A stretch of 48,707 bases of DNA from Ignavibacteriota bacterium (GCA_020437395.1 JAGQWJ010000022.1:1-48707); one strand, 5' to 3'; positions 19,025 to 29,198 are shown, counted from the stretch's first letter. Numbers and translations: made by a program. The notes: a model not told the origin generated them from the sequence alone.

Positions 19025-22000
19025 AAAAAAAATCTTACATAATTGCCGTATTAGCTTTAATGATAATGCCTTACTGGCTCGTCGGTCAAGATTGTAACAA
19101 ATGGCCTCTAACAAGATGTATCGGTAATGGGTTAGACTTTATAAGTAATAAAGGACAATCCGCCCATTTTATGAATCTGAAAAACAATGCTACTTTAAAT
19201 AGTCTTACAAATGCAATGACTGTTGAAATGTGGATTAAACCAGATTTAGAATTGGGAAAACGAAACTATTTTGCTGGAAAATGGGGGCCAACTGTTGATA
19301 AATCTGATGTTTGGCAATTATATTATGATCCAAGTAACAGAATTGTGTTTGAATTAAACCACCCCACTTCTGAACTTGAAGATGTAGATAACACAATTGC
19401 AATTTCACCTCAAGTTAATATCAATGGAGGATGGCATCATTTAGCAGCTGTGTTTGATGGTACTCAAAATAAAGCAATGATCTATTTAGATGGTGAATTG
19501 ATTGCTGAAGGAACTAATCCTAGTTATCCGATTGCTACTTTAAAGAAAAATAGCAATGATACACAATTTGGTAGAGCGAATGAACTAACTAATAATAACA
19601 GTTATCGAACATTCAGAGGTATTATGGACGAAATTAAAATTTGGAACAGAGCTCTACCGATGACAGAAATAATTTGTGAAAAAGATAAAAGAAGAAATGG
19701 TAATGAAGCTGGGTTAATTGCATATTTCAGATGTAACGAAGACCCAGGAAATTATTCACCATGTGATGTGACTCAAAACAATAACGCGAATTTATTATCA
19801 GGATTAACTTTTACACAAACTAAGAATGATAGACCTGAGTATAGACCATTTATCGTTACAGACCCAGTACAGATAGATACTATAAAGTGTACAACAAGAA
19901 AGAGGTACTCTATAACTATCACAGATACTTCATTATGTGGCTCACGTGCATATATTTGGATAACTCCTGAGTTCAGGAATTACTTCGACTATTCTGGTAG
20001 TTATTTGACTCTTCCTCCAAATACTCCTGTTACTTATGAATTCTTTGTGGATAGTGATTTTATTGGAACAATTAAACCACAGATTAGGATAATAAGAGAT
20101 GACGTTTGTGGTTATGATTTACTAGCTGGTAACAAAAGACAATGGACCATTACTAGAGAAACAGAATTAAAGTATAATAGGGATACAATAGGTTTTGGAA
20201 CGCTAAAAGCTTTTTGTATTGAGGAACCTTATAAAGAAATTTCTGTTAAAGTAACGAATAATACATCTTCATTTGGAACTCCAAAACCAGTAACTATTAC
20301 TGGTGGAAACTTTAATCTTCCACAATACTACTCAATAGTAACACCAAGTTTTCCAATTACACTTAATCCAGGAGAGAGTACAAATTTAATTGTCAGATTT
20401 ACATCTGGAAGTGTTGCTAATATTTTTTACGATACTCTTAGAGTACAATCAACAGATATGTGCGAAGGGGCAGGTATAATTCCACTTACTGGAGAAGTAG
20501 AGAATATAATAAGTCTTACAAAATTTGGTACAGAAGATGAACAGTTAGATTCTATTGATTTTGGAACAATATGTAAGAATTTTCCTTCTGATGAGACCTT
20601 ATTTTATTGGGAGAACTTATCAAGTCAAAACATAATCATTACTGATGTTGAAGTACCAGAAAATTTTGAGTTTGTACGATTCAATAAATCTCAACCTCAA
20701 ACATTAGAGCCACAAAAGAGCTACCAAGTTAAATTAATCAGATTTCTTCCTAAAGTAGCTGGTGATTTTATTGACACTGTCTTTATTGTTGTGAAAGCTG
20801 GAGGTTGTACTTTACGAAAACCAATTCAAGTAAAAGGAAAATCAATACATCCTGACATTACATTTACATTAGATACAATTGATTATGGGAATGTATTTGT
20901 GGGTCAAGAATTAGAAAGAAATATTAAAATCAGAAACAATGGTCTTGATGAATTTAGAGTTAGTTTTAGTATTAGTAGAGGAGAAGCATTCTATTTCCCA
21001 GGTGGCAGATTTGCAACGATACCACCAAAAGAAGAAAGAGATGTTAGAGTCAGATTTAGACCAATAACTGACTCTTTATATTATGATAAACTTTGTTTTC
21101 AAGAAACTCCTGAAACTGGTTGCTATGCTTCAGGTTGTATTACATTAAAAGGAAGGGGAATAATAGATAAATTTAGATTTAACCCAGAAGTAATGAAAAT
21201 TGAAAATGTTATTGCTTGTAAGGATTCTACGAATGAACTTTTTATAATTAATGAATCTCCTGTTTCATTGCTTCTTAATAATTTCAATTTGAATGATCCT
21301 TCAACTAAGTACGATATTATTGAACCAGTTAATGATTTATCAAGTCTTAATTCATATAGTATCAATTTAACTTCAGGAGATAGTGTTAAATTCAAATTTC
21401 GATATACACCAAATGATTTGAATAATGACAGGGCTGACAAAGCATTTCTTGAATTTTCTGATCATGATAATCAACAATGGTTTGCTTTTTTGCAAGCAAG
21501 TTCCACTTTGCCAAAACTATTTATGGAAGATAACAATGCATTCGGTACAGTAGAAGTTGGGGAGACGCCTACTAAGAAAATAATTTTAGAGAATATTTCT
21601 TCTATTCCAGTACATTTAGATAGTTTGAGAATTGGATCGAATTTCACTATTCTTTATCCACCTACAAATATTAATCGGACCTTAGAACCAAGGGATACTA
21701 TTCAAATAATTGTAGAATTTGCCCCTACTTCAGATATAAATTATTCAACAAGATTAATTTCATACAGCAGTGAACCATGTGCAGTAGAAAATGATGTTTT
21801 ATTTACCGGAAAGGGTAAAATAATCCCAATTGAAATAATTTCTACATTAGTTACTTTTGGGTTTGTAAAGTCTTGTGATTGCGAAACTACAAATGTAACA
21901 CTGTCTAATAATTCAAGAGTTAACGATGCTATAATTGATAATATTTGGATAGACAATCTTGGAATTGTTGGCCCAGCTTATCCTGAATATTTCAGTTGGA

Positions 22001-24111
22001 CTTCTGATATTGCAAATAATGGGAATGAACTTCCATATAGCATTCCACCATTATCCAAAGACACTTTAAGAATCACATATTGTCCGAGCTCTCCGTCTAT
22101 TAGAGATAGTTTAAATCATTCAGCAATGATGCATATTGATGCACACGGCATAAGCAAAGATGGACAGACAGAAATTTGGAGATTAGAAAAGCCATACAAT
22201 AGATTCTTAGCTGGCAGACAAACACTAATGTATGAGCCTGAACCCCTTCAAGTTCAATTTCCTCCTACTTTAGTAGCGACAACTTCACCTGTTCCACAGT
22301 TTGTAAGAATAACAATACCTGATATAGATTACAACCCAGATAGGGAGACATTAAAAATTGATTCGATTACATTTGAACCTAATGATAATGTATTTTTTGC
22401 ACACGACACTTTATCGAAAACTGATAAAGGAATCATATATTCTGCTAATCAAGATACTTTAATAATCCAGCTAGATTTTAAACCAAGAATTTCAAAAGAT
22501 TATTTTGGAAAAATGAAAATTCATTTTGCTGAACCATGTCAAGGTTTTGATACGACAGTAGCTGTTGCAGGGACTGGTCTTGCATTTCCAGCACCTATGC
22601 CATTCAAATTTACTCCTAACGATCAAATTCAAGAATATGAAGTAATAAGTTGTGATACTCTTTTATTACCTGTTTATGCTTTTCAACTGATGAATTTTGA
22701 TATAATTGATATTGATTGTCAAATTTTTTATGATACAACTTTCTTCGATTATATTGGATTTGAAAGTGCATATTTAGGAAATACTTATCCTGATACTTCA
22801 ATATGTAATATTTATAATGCAACATTAGATATAAATAAAACAGATAGTTCTTCTATATTTATAAGCTTGGATAACTTTTGTAGTATAGATTCGCTGACTC
22901 CATTGTTTATAGCTAAATTTACTCCTAAACTAAATCAAACCACTACTAGAAGTTTCTTACTTGATAGTTTTAGTTTTGATTCTAAAGGGATAATTCCTTA
23001 TAGATTGATTCCAAATGGTCCAAAAATAGATGTTACAATACTTAAATCAGAGGTAACTGTTTTGAATGATGTTACTTATGATACAGTGTATGTTTTGGAT
23101 TGTAAACAAGATACATTTATGATTCAAAATACAGGAAGTGTTCCATTCATATTATCACAAATTATAAATCTTCCACCAGATGTTAATATTGTAAGTGTAA
23201 CGCCTGCACTATCCGATACCTTATTTCCTGCTGCAATTGCTGAAGTAATACTCGAATTTTGTCCTACTCAAATTGGTGAATATAGTTCAATCGCAAATTC
23301 TGAAATATTTGATCCTTGTTTTATGACTGATAGTAATTCAATTACTGGAGTTGGATTTGCACCTCCTTACGAAGTTTTAGCAGATGTTAGTTCAAATTTT
23401 TCAATCATAGATACTGTTTACGGTAGTATTGGTGATACTGTATTGATTCCAATATTTATTGACAAAGATATAATGGCTAATTATAAAGGAATTGAACATT
23501 GGATGATAGATATATATTTTGACCTAAACATTAGTTATGATCCATTTTCTATGAAATATTTAGAATCATATTCAATTATACCAAATGTACCTGCTATTTC
23601 AGATTTAGTAAATCATGGAAATTTAAAAATGAAGTATAAGGATGTTGATACTCTGAGAGCATCTCAAATAGCTGAATTGAAGATGTTAGTTACAATCCCA
23701 ATCGATACCACTACATTGTTAGATATAACAATTGATAATTTTGGGTCCGAATATATTTATTTTCTAGATTTATATAATTCCATACAAAATAATCTGTTTA
23801 ATTCCGGAAAATCTTGTAGAATATCACATATTGTAAGAAAAGATAATAGCGGAGTTGAACAAAATCACCCTAACCCTTGGTTTGATAAATCAGTAATTCC
23901 ATTTAAGTTATCTGAAAAAACTAACCCTATATTAAAAGTTTATGATGCTACTGGAAAGCTAGTTAAATATTTATTAAATGGTAATAAGTCATTTGAAAAA
24001 GGAGAATATGAGGTTATTATTTATTCAAATGACTTATTACAAGGAATTTATTATTACGTTCTAGAAACTGAAACACAAAAATTTACTAAACAAATGGTTA
24101 TTATTAAATAA
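19021..24111 (+). CDS. LamG / HYDIN-repeat T9SS surface protein
   Basis: A 1696-residue secreted protein. Signal peptide KKKSYIIAVLALMIMPYWLVG; LamG/concanavalin-like domain (about 30-245) with MTVEMWIKPD, WHHLAAVFDGTQNKAMIYLDG and GIMDEIKIWNRAL. Many HYDIN/choice-of-anchor-D Ig-like repeats follow (about 380-1180 and 1320-1430), each with patterns such as FGTVEVGETPTKKIILEN or IDYGNVFVGQELERNIKIRNN. A cohesin-like stretch (about 1450-1590) precedes a T9SS type A sorting domain (about 1610-1696: NHPNPW, LKVYDATGKLV, LLQGIYYYVLET). Inference: a long surface stalk or adhesin with a glycan- or protein-binding head. The ATG overlaps the stop of the DUF1501 gene by 4 bases, making this the third member of a DUF1800-DUF1501-LamG unit. 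Its stop lies 1 base from the convergent pepD stop, with no room for a terminator. Confidence 0.88.
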   Translation: MKKKSYIIAVLALMIMPYWLVGQDCNKWPLTRCIGNGLDFISNKGQSAHFMNLKNNATLNSLTNAMTVEMWIKPDLELGKRNYFAGKWGPTVDKSDVWQLYYDPSNRIVFELNHPTSELEDVDNTIAISPQVNINGGWHHLAAVFDGTQNKAMIYLDGELIAEGTNPSYPIATLKKNSNDTQFGRANELTNNNSYRTFRGIMDEIKIWNRALPMTEIICEKDKRRNGNEAGLIAYFRCNEDPGNYSPCDVTQNNNANLLSGLTFTQTKNDRPEYRPFIVTDPVQIDTIKCTTRKRYSITITDTSLCGSRAYIWITPEFRNYFDYSGSYLTLPPNTPVTYEFFVDSDFIGTIKPQIRIIRDDVCGYDLLAGNKRQWTITRETELKYNRDTIGFGTLKAFCIEEPYKEISVKVTNNTSSFGTPKPVTITGGNFNLPQYYSIVTPSFPITLNPGESTNLIVRFTSGSVANIFYDTLRVQSTDMCEGAGIIPLTGEVENIISLTKFGTEDEQLDSIDFGTICKNFPSDETLFYWENLSSQNIIITDVEVPENFEFVRFNKSQPQTLEPQKSYQVKLIRFLPKVAGDFIDTVFIVVKAGGCTLRKPIQVKGKSIHPDITFTLDTIDYGNVFVGQELERNIKIRNNGLDEFRVSFSISRGEAFYFPGGRFATIPPKEERDVRVRFRPITDSLYYDKLCFQETPETGCYASGCITLKGRGIIDKFRFNPEVMKIENVIACKDSTNELFIINESPVSLLLNNFNLNDPSTKYDIIEPVNDLSSLNSYSINLTSGDSVKFKFRYTPNDLNNDRADKAFLEFSDHDNQQWFAFLQASSTLPKLFMEDNNAFGTVEVGETPTKKIILENISSIPVHLDSLRIGSNFTILYPPTNINRTLEPRDTIQIIVEFAPTSDINYSTRLISYSSEPCAVENDVLFTGKGKIIPIEIISTLVTFGFVKSCDCETTNVTLSNNSRVNDAIIDNIWIDNLGIVGPAYPEYFSWTSDIANNGNELPYSIPPLSKDTLRITYCPSSPSIRDSLNHSAMMHIDAHGISKDGQTEIWRLEKPYNRFLAGRQTLMYEPEPLQVQFPPTLVATTSPVPQFVRITIPDIDYNPDRETLKIDSITFEPNDNVFFAHDTLSKTDKGIIYSANQDTLIIQLDFKPRISKDYFGKMKIHFAEPCQGFDTTVAVAGTGLAFPAPMPFKFTPNDQIQEYEVISCDTLLLPVYAFQLMNFDIIDIDCQIFYDTTFFDYIGFESAYLGNTYPDTSICNIYNATLDINKTDSSSIFISLDNFCSIDSLTPLFIAKFTPKLNQTTTRSFLLDSFSFDSKGIIPYRLIPNGPKIDVTILKSEVTVLNDVTYDTVYVLDCKQDTFMIQNTGSVPFILSQIINLPPDVNIVSVTPALSDTLFPAAIAEVILEFCPTQIGEYSSIANSEIFDPCFMTDSNSITGVGFAPPYEVLADVSSNFSIIDTVYGSIGDTVLIPIFIDKDIMANYKGIEHWMIDIYFDLNISYDPFSMKYLESYSIIPNVPAISDLVNHGNLKMKYKDVDTLRASQIAELKMLVTIPIDTTTLLDITIDNFGSEYIYFLDLYNSIQNNLFNSGKSCRISHIVRKDNSGVEQNHPNPWFDKSVIPFKLSEKTNPILKVYDATGKLVKYLLNGNKSFEKGEYEVIIYSNDLLQGIYYYVLETETQKFTKQMVIIK

Positions 24112-24112
24112 A

Positions 24113-25564
24113 TTATAGCTCTTTAATAATATTTTTTAATAATAGCCAACATTTGTCAACTGAATTTATTTCAATTTTTTCAGAAGGTGTATGTACGTCT
24201 TTCAATGTAGGACCAAATGATAACATTTCCATGCTAGGATATTTTTCACCTATGAGTCCGCATTCTAAACCAGCATGTATTAATTCAATTACCGGTTCAT
24301 CGTTGAATGTTTCTTTGTAAATACGAACAGCTTTATCGACAAGTTCAGAATTTTTCTTTGGTTCCCATGCTGGATATCCTGAAGATTTAGATATACTGAA
24401 ACCTCCTAATTCAAAAACAGAGTTCACAACACCGGAAATCCAAAATTTTTCTGTTTCAACAATACTTCTTTGACTAGTGAGTATTTGGATACTGTTGTCT
24501 AAAGTTTTAATTCTTGCAAGATTAGTTGACGTTTGTACTAAAGTAGGTAATTCAGGTGTATAGCGTTGTGCACCATGAGGTAAAGCATTTATTACATTTA
24601 ATAAATCCTCTTGAGTCCCAAAAGACATCATTTTATCAATAAAATCAATATTTACCAAATTCAGTTGTATATTTGGTTCTTTTACAGACCATTCATTTTT
24701 TAGAATACTTTGATAGGACATTACCATTGATTCTAATTTTATTATTTGTTCTTTAGGCAGAGAAAAACTCACATAAGCTTCTCTTGGTATAGCATTGTGT
24801 TTATCACCACTGTCAAAAGAATGTAAACGTATATTAAATCTATCTTTCAAATGAATTAAATATCGAACAAGTATTTTAGCTGCGTTTCCTCTCTCATCAT
24901 CTATTTCAATTCCAGAATGACCTCCTAACAGTCCTTTAAGAGATAGCTCATAAGTCCTATATTGTTTAGGAGTATCTTCTAAGACTAAATCTAAAGTTCC
25001 TATAGTATTTAATCCACCAGCACATCCAATAGTAAAATGTCCAAAATCTTCTGTATCAAGGTTAATAAGAATTTCAGATTCCAATAAATCAGTTCCCAGC
25101 TCAGCAGCACCTGTTAATCCAGTTTCCTCGTCTAAAGTACATAATAACTCAAATTTAGGATGTTCCAAATCTTCTGAAGCTAAAACAGCCATACCCATAG
25201 CTAGTCCTAAACCATTATCCGCTCCTAAAGTTGTACCTTTTGCCTTAACCCAACCATCTTCTATATATGTTTGTATAGGATCATTATCAAAATCAAACTC
25301 AACATCTCTGTTCTTTTCAGTAACCATATCAACGTGAGCTTGAATACAGAAAGTAGGTCTTTCTTCATACCCTTTTGTCGCAGGCTTAGTAATAACTAAA
25401 TTTCCGAGTTTATCCTTCTTAATAGGCAAATTTAATTTTTGTGCAAAACCTTCTATATACTTTACTATTTTTTCTTCTCTTTTGGAAGGTCTTGGGTACT
25501 TAGTTATTTCATGAAAAATTTCCCATACAATAGTTGGTTCTAATTTATCAATTGTTTTTTCCAT
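24113..25564 (-). CDS. pepD: Aminoacyl-histidine (Xaa-His) dipeptidase, M20 family
   Basis: A 483-residue cytosolic zinc dipeptidase of the M20 family, PepD type. Expected metal and catalytic residues are visible: His77 and Asp79 in QAHVDMV, Asp116 in TLGADNGLGLA, Glu146/Glu147 in LDEETGLTGA, Asp170 in LINLDTED and the C-terminal His in DVHTPSEKIE. The lid/dimerisation domain lies between about 185 and 390. The length matches the family (about 485). It hydrolyses dipeptides including Xaa-His. The ATG at 25564 has a GGAGA Shine-Dalgarno (25575-25571) next to the tsaD stop. Last gene of the minus run nitroreductase-SDR-cinA-tsaD-pepD. Confidence 0.92.
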   Translation of the reverse strand: MEKTIDKLEPTIVWEIFHEITKYPRPSKREEKIVKYIEGFAQKLNLPIKKDKLGNLVITKPATKGYEERPTFCIQAHVDMVTEKNRDVEFDFDNDPIQTYIEDGWVKAKGTTLGADNGLGLAMGMAVLASEDLEHPKFELLCTLDEETGLTGAAELGTDLLESEILINLDTEDFGHFTIGCAGGLNTIGTLDLVLEDTPKQYRTYELSLKGLLGGHSGIEIDDERGNAAKILVRYLIHLKDRFNIRLHSFDSGDKHNAIPREAYVSFSLPKEQIIKLESMVMSYQSILKNEWSVKEPNIQLNLVNIDFIDKMMSFGTQEDLLNVINALPHGAQRYTPELPTLVQTSTNLARIKTLDNSIQILTSQRSIVETEKFWISGVVNSVFELGGFSISKSSGYPAWEPKKNSELVDKAVRIYKETFNDEPVIELIHAGLECGLIGEKYPSMEMLSFGPTLKDVHTPSEKIEINSVDKCWLLLKNIIKEL

Positions 25565-25578
25565 ATTATATCTCCATT

Positions 25579-26586
25579 CTAATTTGACCTCATAGGTCTT
25601 GAACTAACTTTGAAAGTTAGATCTTTATAATCATTATTTGTATTTTGAATTTTTTTATCCGCTAAAAAACCAATCATTGCAGCATTATCTATACAATATT
25701 CCATTTTAGGGATTACAATTTTAAAACCCTTTAGCTCTAATTCATGAAATTTCTTTCTAAGTAGTGAATTGGCTGAAACACCACCACCTATAACAATATT
25801 TTTAACTTTATATTTTTTAGAAGCTGTATATGTCTTATGTATTAAAACATCAACTATAGCCGCTTGAACAGATGCCGCTATGTTCTTTTTATCTAATTCA
25901 CCTAAAGGGAATTCGAAATTCTTTTGAATAAAGTATCGAACAGCTGTTTTTAAACCACTAAAACTGAAATCAAAGTCATCAGAATTTATCATTGATCTCG
26001 GAAAATCGTATTCAGTCGGGTTTCCTTCTTTTGCAAGTTTGTCTATAATTGGGCCACCTGGATAACCTAATCCCATTAACTTTGCAATTTTGTCAAAGGC
26101 TTCGCCTGCAGCGTCGTCTTTAGTCATTCCAATTGTTATATATTCCGAATATGATTCTACTAAGAATAATGAAGTATGACCTCCACTAACCACTAAAGAA
26201 ATAAATGGAAAATCAAGAGACTCATCTTCTAAACAACCAGAATATATATGACCTTCAATATGATTTACAGGTATTAATGGTAAATCATATTTTAAACTCA
26301 ATCCTTTTGCAAATGAAGATCCGACTATCAATGAACCCATTAGTCCGGGTTCAGATGTTACAGCGATTGCATTTATATCCTTCATTTCTACACCTGCAGT
26401 AACTAAACTGGCTTCAGTTAGACTGGAAATATTATTTATATGAGCCCTAGAAGCTAATTCCGGAACAATTCCTCCATAATTACGATGTATTGCTTGTGAA
26501 GAAATAACATTGCTTAAAACTTTATTTTCACTTAGAACAGCTATTGAAGTATCATCACATGAACTTTCTATTGCAAGTATTTTCAT
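25579..26586 (-). CDS. tsaD: tRNA N6-adenosine threonylcarbamoyltransferase
   Basis: A 335-residue Kae1/TsaD ASKHA-fold enzyme that transfers threonylcarbamoyl to A37 of ANN-decoding tRNAs, working with TsaB, TsaC and TsaE. The start LAIESSCDDTSIAVL is diagnostic; metal ligands His109 and His113 lie in NHIEGH. FPFISLVVSGGHTSL, DDAAGEAFDKIAKLMGLGYPGGP, DFSFSGLKTA and the late IGGGVSANSLLR and YCIDNAAMIG motifs are all present. Length is typical. The stop of cinA lies 2 bases upstream of the start and pepD follows after 14 bases, so it belongs to a tight operon. Confidence 0.96.
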   Translation of the reverse strand: MKILAIESSCDDTSIAVLSENKVLSNVISSQAIHRNYGGIVPELASRAHINNISSLTEASLVTAGVEMKDINAIAVTSEPGLMGSLIVGSSFAKGLSLKYDLPLIPVNHIEGHIYSGCLEDESLDFPFISLVVSGGHTSLFLVESYSEYITIGMTKDDAAGEAFDKIAKLMGLGYPGGPIIDKLAKEGNPTEYDFPRSMINSDDFDFSFSGLKTAVRYFIQKNFEFPLGELDKKNIAASVQAAIVDVLIHKTYTASKKYKVKNIVIGGGVSANSLLRKKFHELELKGFKIVIPKMEYCIDNAAMIGFLADKKIQNTNNDYKDLTFKVSSRPMRSN

Positions 26587-26588
26587 AT

Positions 26589-27845
26589 TTATATTTCTAT
26601 ATTATATTTTAATTTTCTGTAAAGTAGAGATAATGCTGTAAATTTACTTAACTCTCTGTTCGCTTCTCTATTTTTCAAAAATACGAATTTTGTAGCTTTA
26701 GTTTTAGTTGAATCAGAAATTCCTATCCAAACTGTCCCAACGGGTTTCTTTGTTGAACCACCATCCGGACCAGCGATACCAGTAATAGATATAGCAAAAT
26801 CAGTTCCCATTTTTTTTCTACAGTTATTTGCAAGTTCTATGGCTGTTTGTTCACTTACTGCACCATATTTTTCTAAAGTAGTCTCATTTACATCAAGCAA
26901 GTTTTTCTTCGCATTATTACTATATACGATAAAACCGCCTTGAAGGATTTTTGAACTACCTTTTAATTCTGTCAATAAACTTCCTAACCCCCCACCTGTG
27001 CAAGATTCTGCAACGGATAGAGTCCAATTATTTTTAATAAAATATTCATGAAAGGCATTTAAAAGTTGGGAATTTTCTTCAATTATGAAAGTATGTAGTA
27101 AACTTTGAATTTTAATAATTAAATCATTTAAAATAGTTTTATTTTTGACAAGTTTTGAATTTAGTATTCCAAGTCTTAATCTTACTCCAGAATAAGAAGG
27201 AAGATAAGCAAATTTTACGGATTCATATTCTTCTTCTAAATGAGATATACGTTTTGCAATATCAGATTCGAATATACCTGTCGTGTATATGGTTTCATAA
27301 TGATAAAAATCTTCAACTAGAGAATATTTGAAATTATTTAGTATCGAAACAATATTATCTTCAAAAATAGATTTCATTTCTCTTGGTACACCAGGTAAGT
27401 TAAAATAAAGTCTCTTATTCTTTTTAGTAAAAATTCCTGGAGCTGTACCAATATTGTTTTTTAACGCCTTTGAACAAGAGGGGAGAAGTGCTTGTTCAAA
27501 ATGGAGATCCGTAATCTCTCTACCTCTTCTATTAAAATACTCAATTAAATGTAAGCGTGTAATCTCATCTTCGTGCATACCCACTTTAAAAAAACTAGCA
27601 ATCGCTTTCTTTGTCAAATCATCTTTAGTAGGGCCTAAACCACCAGTGGTTATTATGATGTCATTTATCTCTGAAAGTTTTTCTAGTGTGTCTATGATAG
27701 AAGAATGATTATCTGAAATAGTGACAGAGGTGTTAATTGTTATTCCTAATTTAGTTAGTTCTTTACCCAACCAAGCTGAATTAGAGTTGATAGTTTCCCC
27801 AATCAACAACTCATCTCCAATTGCTATTATTGCTGCTTTTATCAT
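26589..27845 (-). CDS. cinA: CinA-family nicotinamide-nucleotide amidohydrolase
   Basis: A 418-residue two-domain CinA protein. The N-terminal molybdopterin-binding-like (COG1058) domain shows AIIAIGDELLIGETINSNSAWLG cut by position, TTGGLGPTKDDLTKKAI (about 66) and LPGVPREM (about 150). The C-terminal PncC-type domain (about 255-415) shows VAESCTGGGLGSLLT, GGFIVYSN and the ITGIAGPDGG signature. CinA/PncC enzymes salvage pyridine nucleotides by deamidating NMN, and the N-terminal part has ADP-ribose pyrophosphatase activity in characterised members. Start ATG at 27845, three bases after the SDR stop; the full length supports an intact enzyme. Confidence 0.94.
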   Translation of the reverse strand: MIKAAIIAIGDELLIGETINSNSAWLGKELTKLGITINTSVTISDNHSSIIDTLEKLSEINDIIITTGGLGPTKDDLTKKAIASFFKVGMHEDEITRLHLIEYFNRRGREITDLHFEQALLPSCSKALKNNIGTAPGIFTKKNKRLYFNLPGVPREMKSIFEDNIVSILNNFKYSLVEDFYHYETIYTTGIFESDIAKRISHLEEEYESVKFAYLPSYSGVRLRLGILNSKLVKNKTILNDLIIKIQSLLHTFIIEENSQLLNAFHEYFIKNNWTLSVAESCTGGGLGSLLTELKGSSKILQGGFIVYSNNAKKNLLDVNETTLEKYGAVSEQTAIELANNCRKKMGTDFAISITGIAGPDGGSTKKPVGTVWIGISDSTKTKATKFVFLKNREANRELSKFTALSLLYRKLKYNIEI

Positions 27846-27848
27846 TAT

Positions 27849-28586
27849 CTAAGGACCTTCCGTTGGATGTATTAATATTTCTGTAACATTCATTTGTTTA
27901 GGTTGAGATATAGCAAAATGGATAGCTTCTGCTATATCAGAGGCCTCTAGGAAAGTTACATTTTCCATTCTTTTTGCAAAATTCTGTTTAATTTCTTCAT
28001 TTGGAATATGGTTTTGCAATTCAGTTTTGGTTGCTCCTGGTTCGATAGCAGTAACTTTAATATTATATCTAGCACTCAACTCTTGTCTTAAACCCTCCGT
28101 AATGGCATTGACTCCAAACTTAGTGGCACAATAAACTGCAGCTGTAGGGAATACCCTTCTGCCGGCAACTGAAGAAATATTAATAATATGGCCTGAATGT
28201 TGTTTTTTCATAATTGGCACTACTTCATTTATACCATAAAGAAGTCCTTTAAGATTAACATCTATCATTTTTTCCCAATCTTCTACTCGTCCCTCTTCAA
28301 TAAATGATAGTGGCATAATGCCAGCATTATTTATCAAAACATCAATTCTTCCAAATTTATCGAAAGTTGTTTTTATCAATCTTTTAACATCATCTCTTTT
28401 GGTTACATCTGTCTTTAAGATTACTATTTCAGTATTTTCTTTTTCCAATTGCTCTTTTAAAGTTTCTAACTTTTCTATTCTTCTAGCTGCTAGAACTAAA
28501 CTATGCCCCTCACTTGATAATCTTATTGCTGTTGCCTTACCGATACCACTTGATGCACCTGTAATTACTACAATTTTGTTTTTCAA
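27849..28586 (-). CDS. Short-chain dehydrogenase/reductase
   Basis: A 245-residue classical SDR oxidoreductase, probably NADP(H)-dependent. The Rossmann motif TGASSGIG is at residues 9-16 with AARRIEKL at the end of strand 2, NNAG at 87-90, catalytic Ser139, and Tyr152/Lys156 in YCATK. ATEPGATKTEL-like substrate-loop residues are visible as IEPGATKTEL. It resembles the YdfG-like serine/3-hydroxy acid dehydrogenase branch, but the substrate cannot be assigned. The start is TTG at 28586; Shine-Dalgarno GAGG (28597-28594) overlaps the nitroreductase stop, supporting this start and translational coupling. Confidence 0.88.
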   Translation of the reverse strand: MKNKIVVITGASSGIGKATAIRLSSEGHSLVLAARRIEKLETLKEQLEKENTEIVILKTDVTKRDDVKRLIKTTFDKFGRIDVLINNAGIMPLSFIEEGRVEDWEKMIDVNLKGLLYGINEVVPIMKKQHSGHIINISSVAGRRVFPTAAVYCATKFGVNAITEGLRQELSARYNIKVTAIEPGATKTELQNHIPNEEIKQNFAKRMENVTFLEASDIAEAIHFAISQPKQMNVTEILIHPTEGP

Positions 28587-28595
28587 CTGAATACC

Positions 28596-29198
28596 TCATT
28601 CCTTAATTGTAATTGGATTTTTCCATTTTGAATTATAAAAATTGTTCTCAATTGGTTTTCTTTTTCTTTCGGATAGTTCCATCATCCGATATTTTTCATC
28701 AACTAATGATAAATCATCAGATTTATAACCAATTGCAATCATTGCCATCGGTTTATATGAAGGTGGTATATCAAATGACTTTTTTATTTGAATAGAATCA
28801 AATCCAGCCATCTGATGTGCAAACAAGCCCAATGATGTTGCTTGTAAACATATATTTTCACTTGCTGCACCTGTATCATATTCCGCCCAATTGTTAAAAT
28901 CACCATTATCAAATTTAGTATCAGAAATAGCTAAGAATAATACTGAACAATTTTTAACCCAGTTTTGATTACCTTTATCTAATGTCAGAAAAGCCTTATT
29001 GAAATCAACAGAATTATAATGTTTATTCCAAACTATATATTTATATGGTTGTTGATTTGCACAAGAAGGTGCCCATCTAGCGGCTTCACATAAACTAAGT
29101 ATTATTTCTTTAGAAACGATTCTATTTGGGTCAAATATTCTTGGACTCCATCTTTTTCCTAGTAAAGGGTCTATATTTTTTATTTGTCTTTTATTCAT
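28596..29198 (-). CDS. Nitroreductase-family FMN oxidoreductase
   Basis: A 200-residue nitroreductase-fold flavoprotein. The N-terminal LGKRWSPRIFDP and CEAARWAPSCANQQPYKY are the phosphate- and FMN-contact signatures; AEYDTGAASENICLQATSLGLFAHQMAGF is the usual central helix region; MAMIAIGYK closes the core. These enzymes are cytosolic homodimers that reduce quinones, nitro compounds or other electrophiles with NAD(P)H; the physiological substrate is unknown. First gene of the nitroreductase-SDR-cinA-tsaD-pepD run; a terminator just upstream (29215-29243) isolates the run from the SBBP gene, so a promoter must lie in the short space before 29198. Confidence 0.9.
   Translation of the reverse strand: MNKRQIKNIDPLLGKRWSPRIFDPNRIVSKEIILSLCEAARWAPSCANQQPYKYIVWNKHYNSVDFNKAFLTLDKGNQNWVKNCSVLFLAISDTKFDNGDFNNWAEYDTGAASENICLQATSLGLFAHQMAGFDSIQIKKSFDIPPSYKPMAMIAIGYKSDDLSLVDEKYRMMELSERKRKPIENNFYNSKWKNPITIKE

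Noticed and set aside
20500..23400. Possible CRISPR-like or tandem DNA repeats in the LamG/HYDIN gene
   Set aside because: The periodicity is at protein-domain level (about 100 residues) with strongly diverged DNA; there are no short identical repeats with unique spacers.
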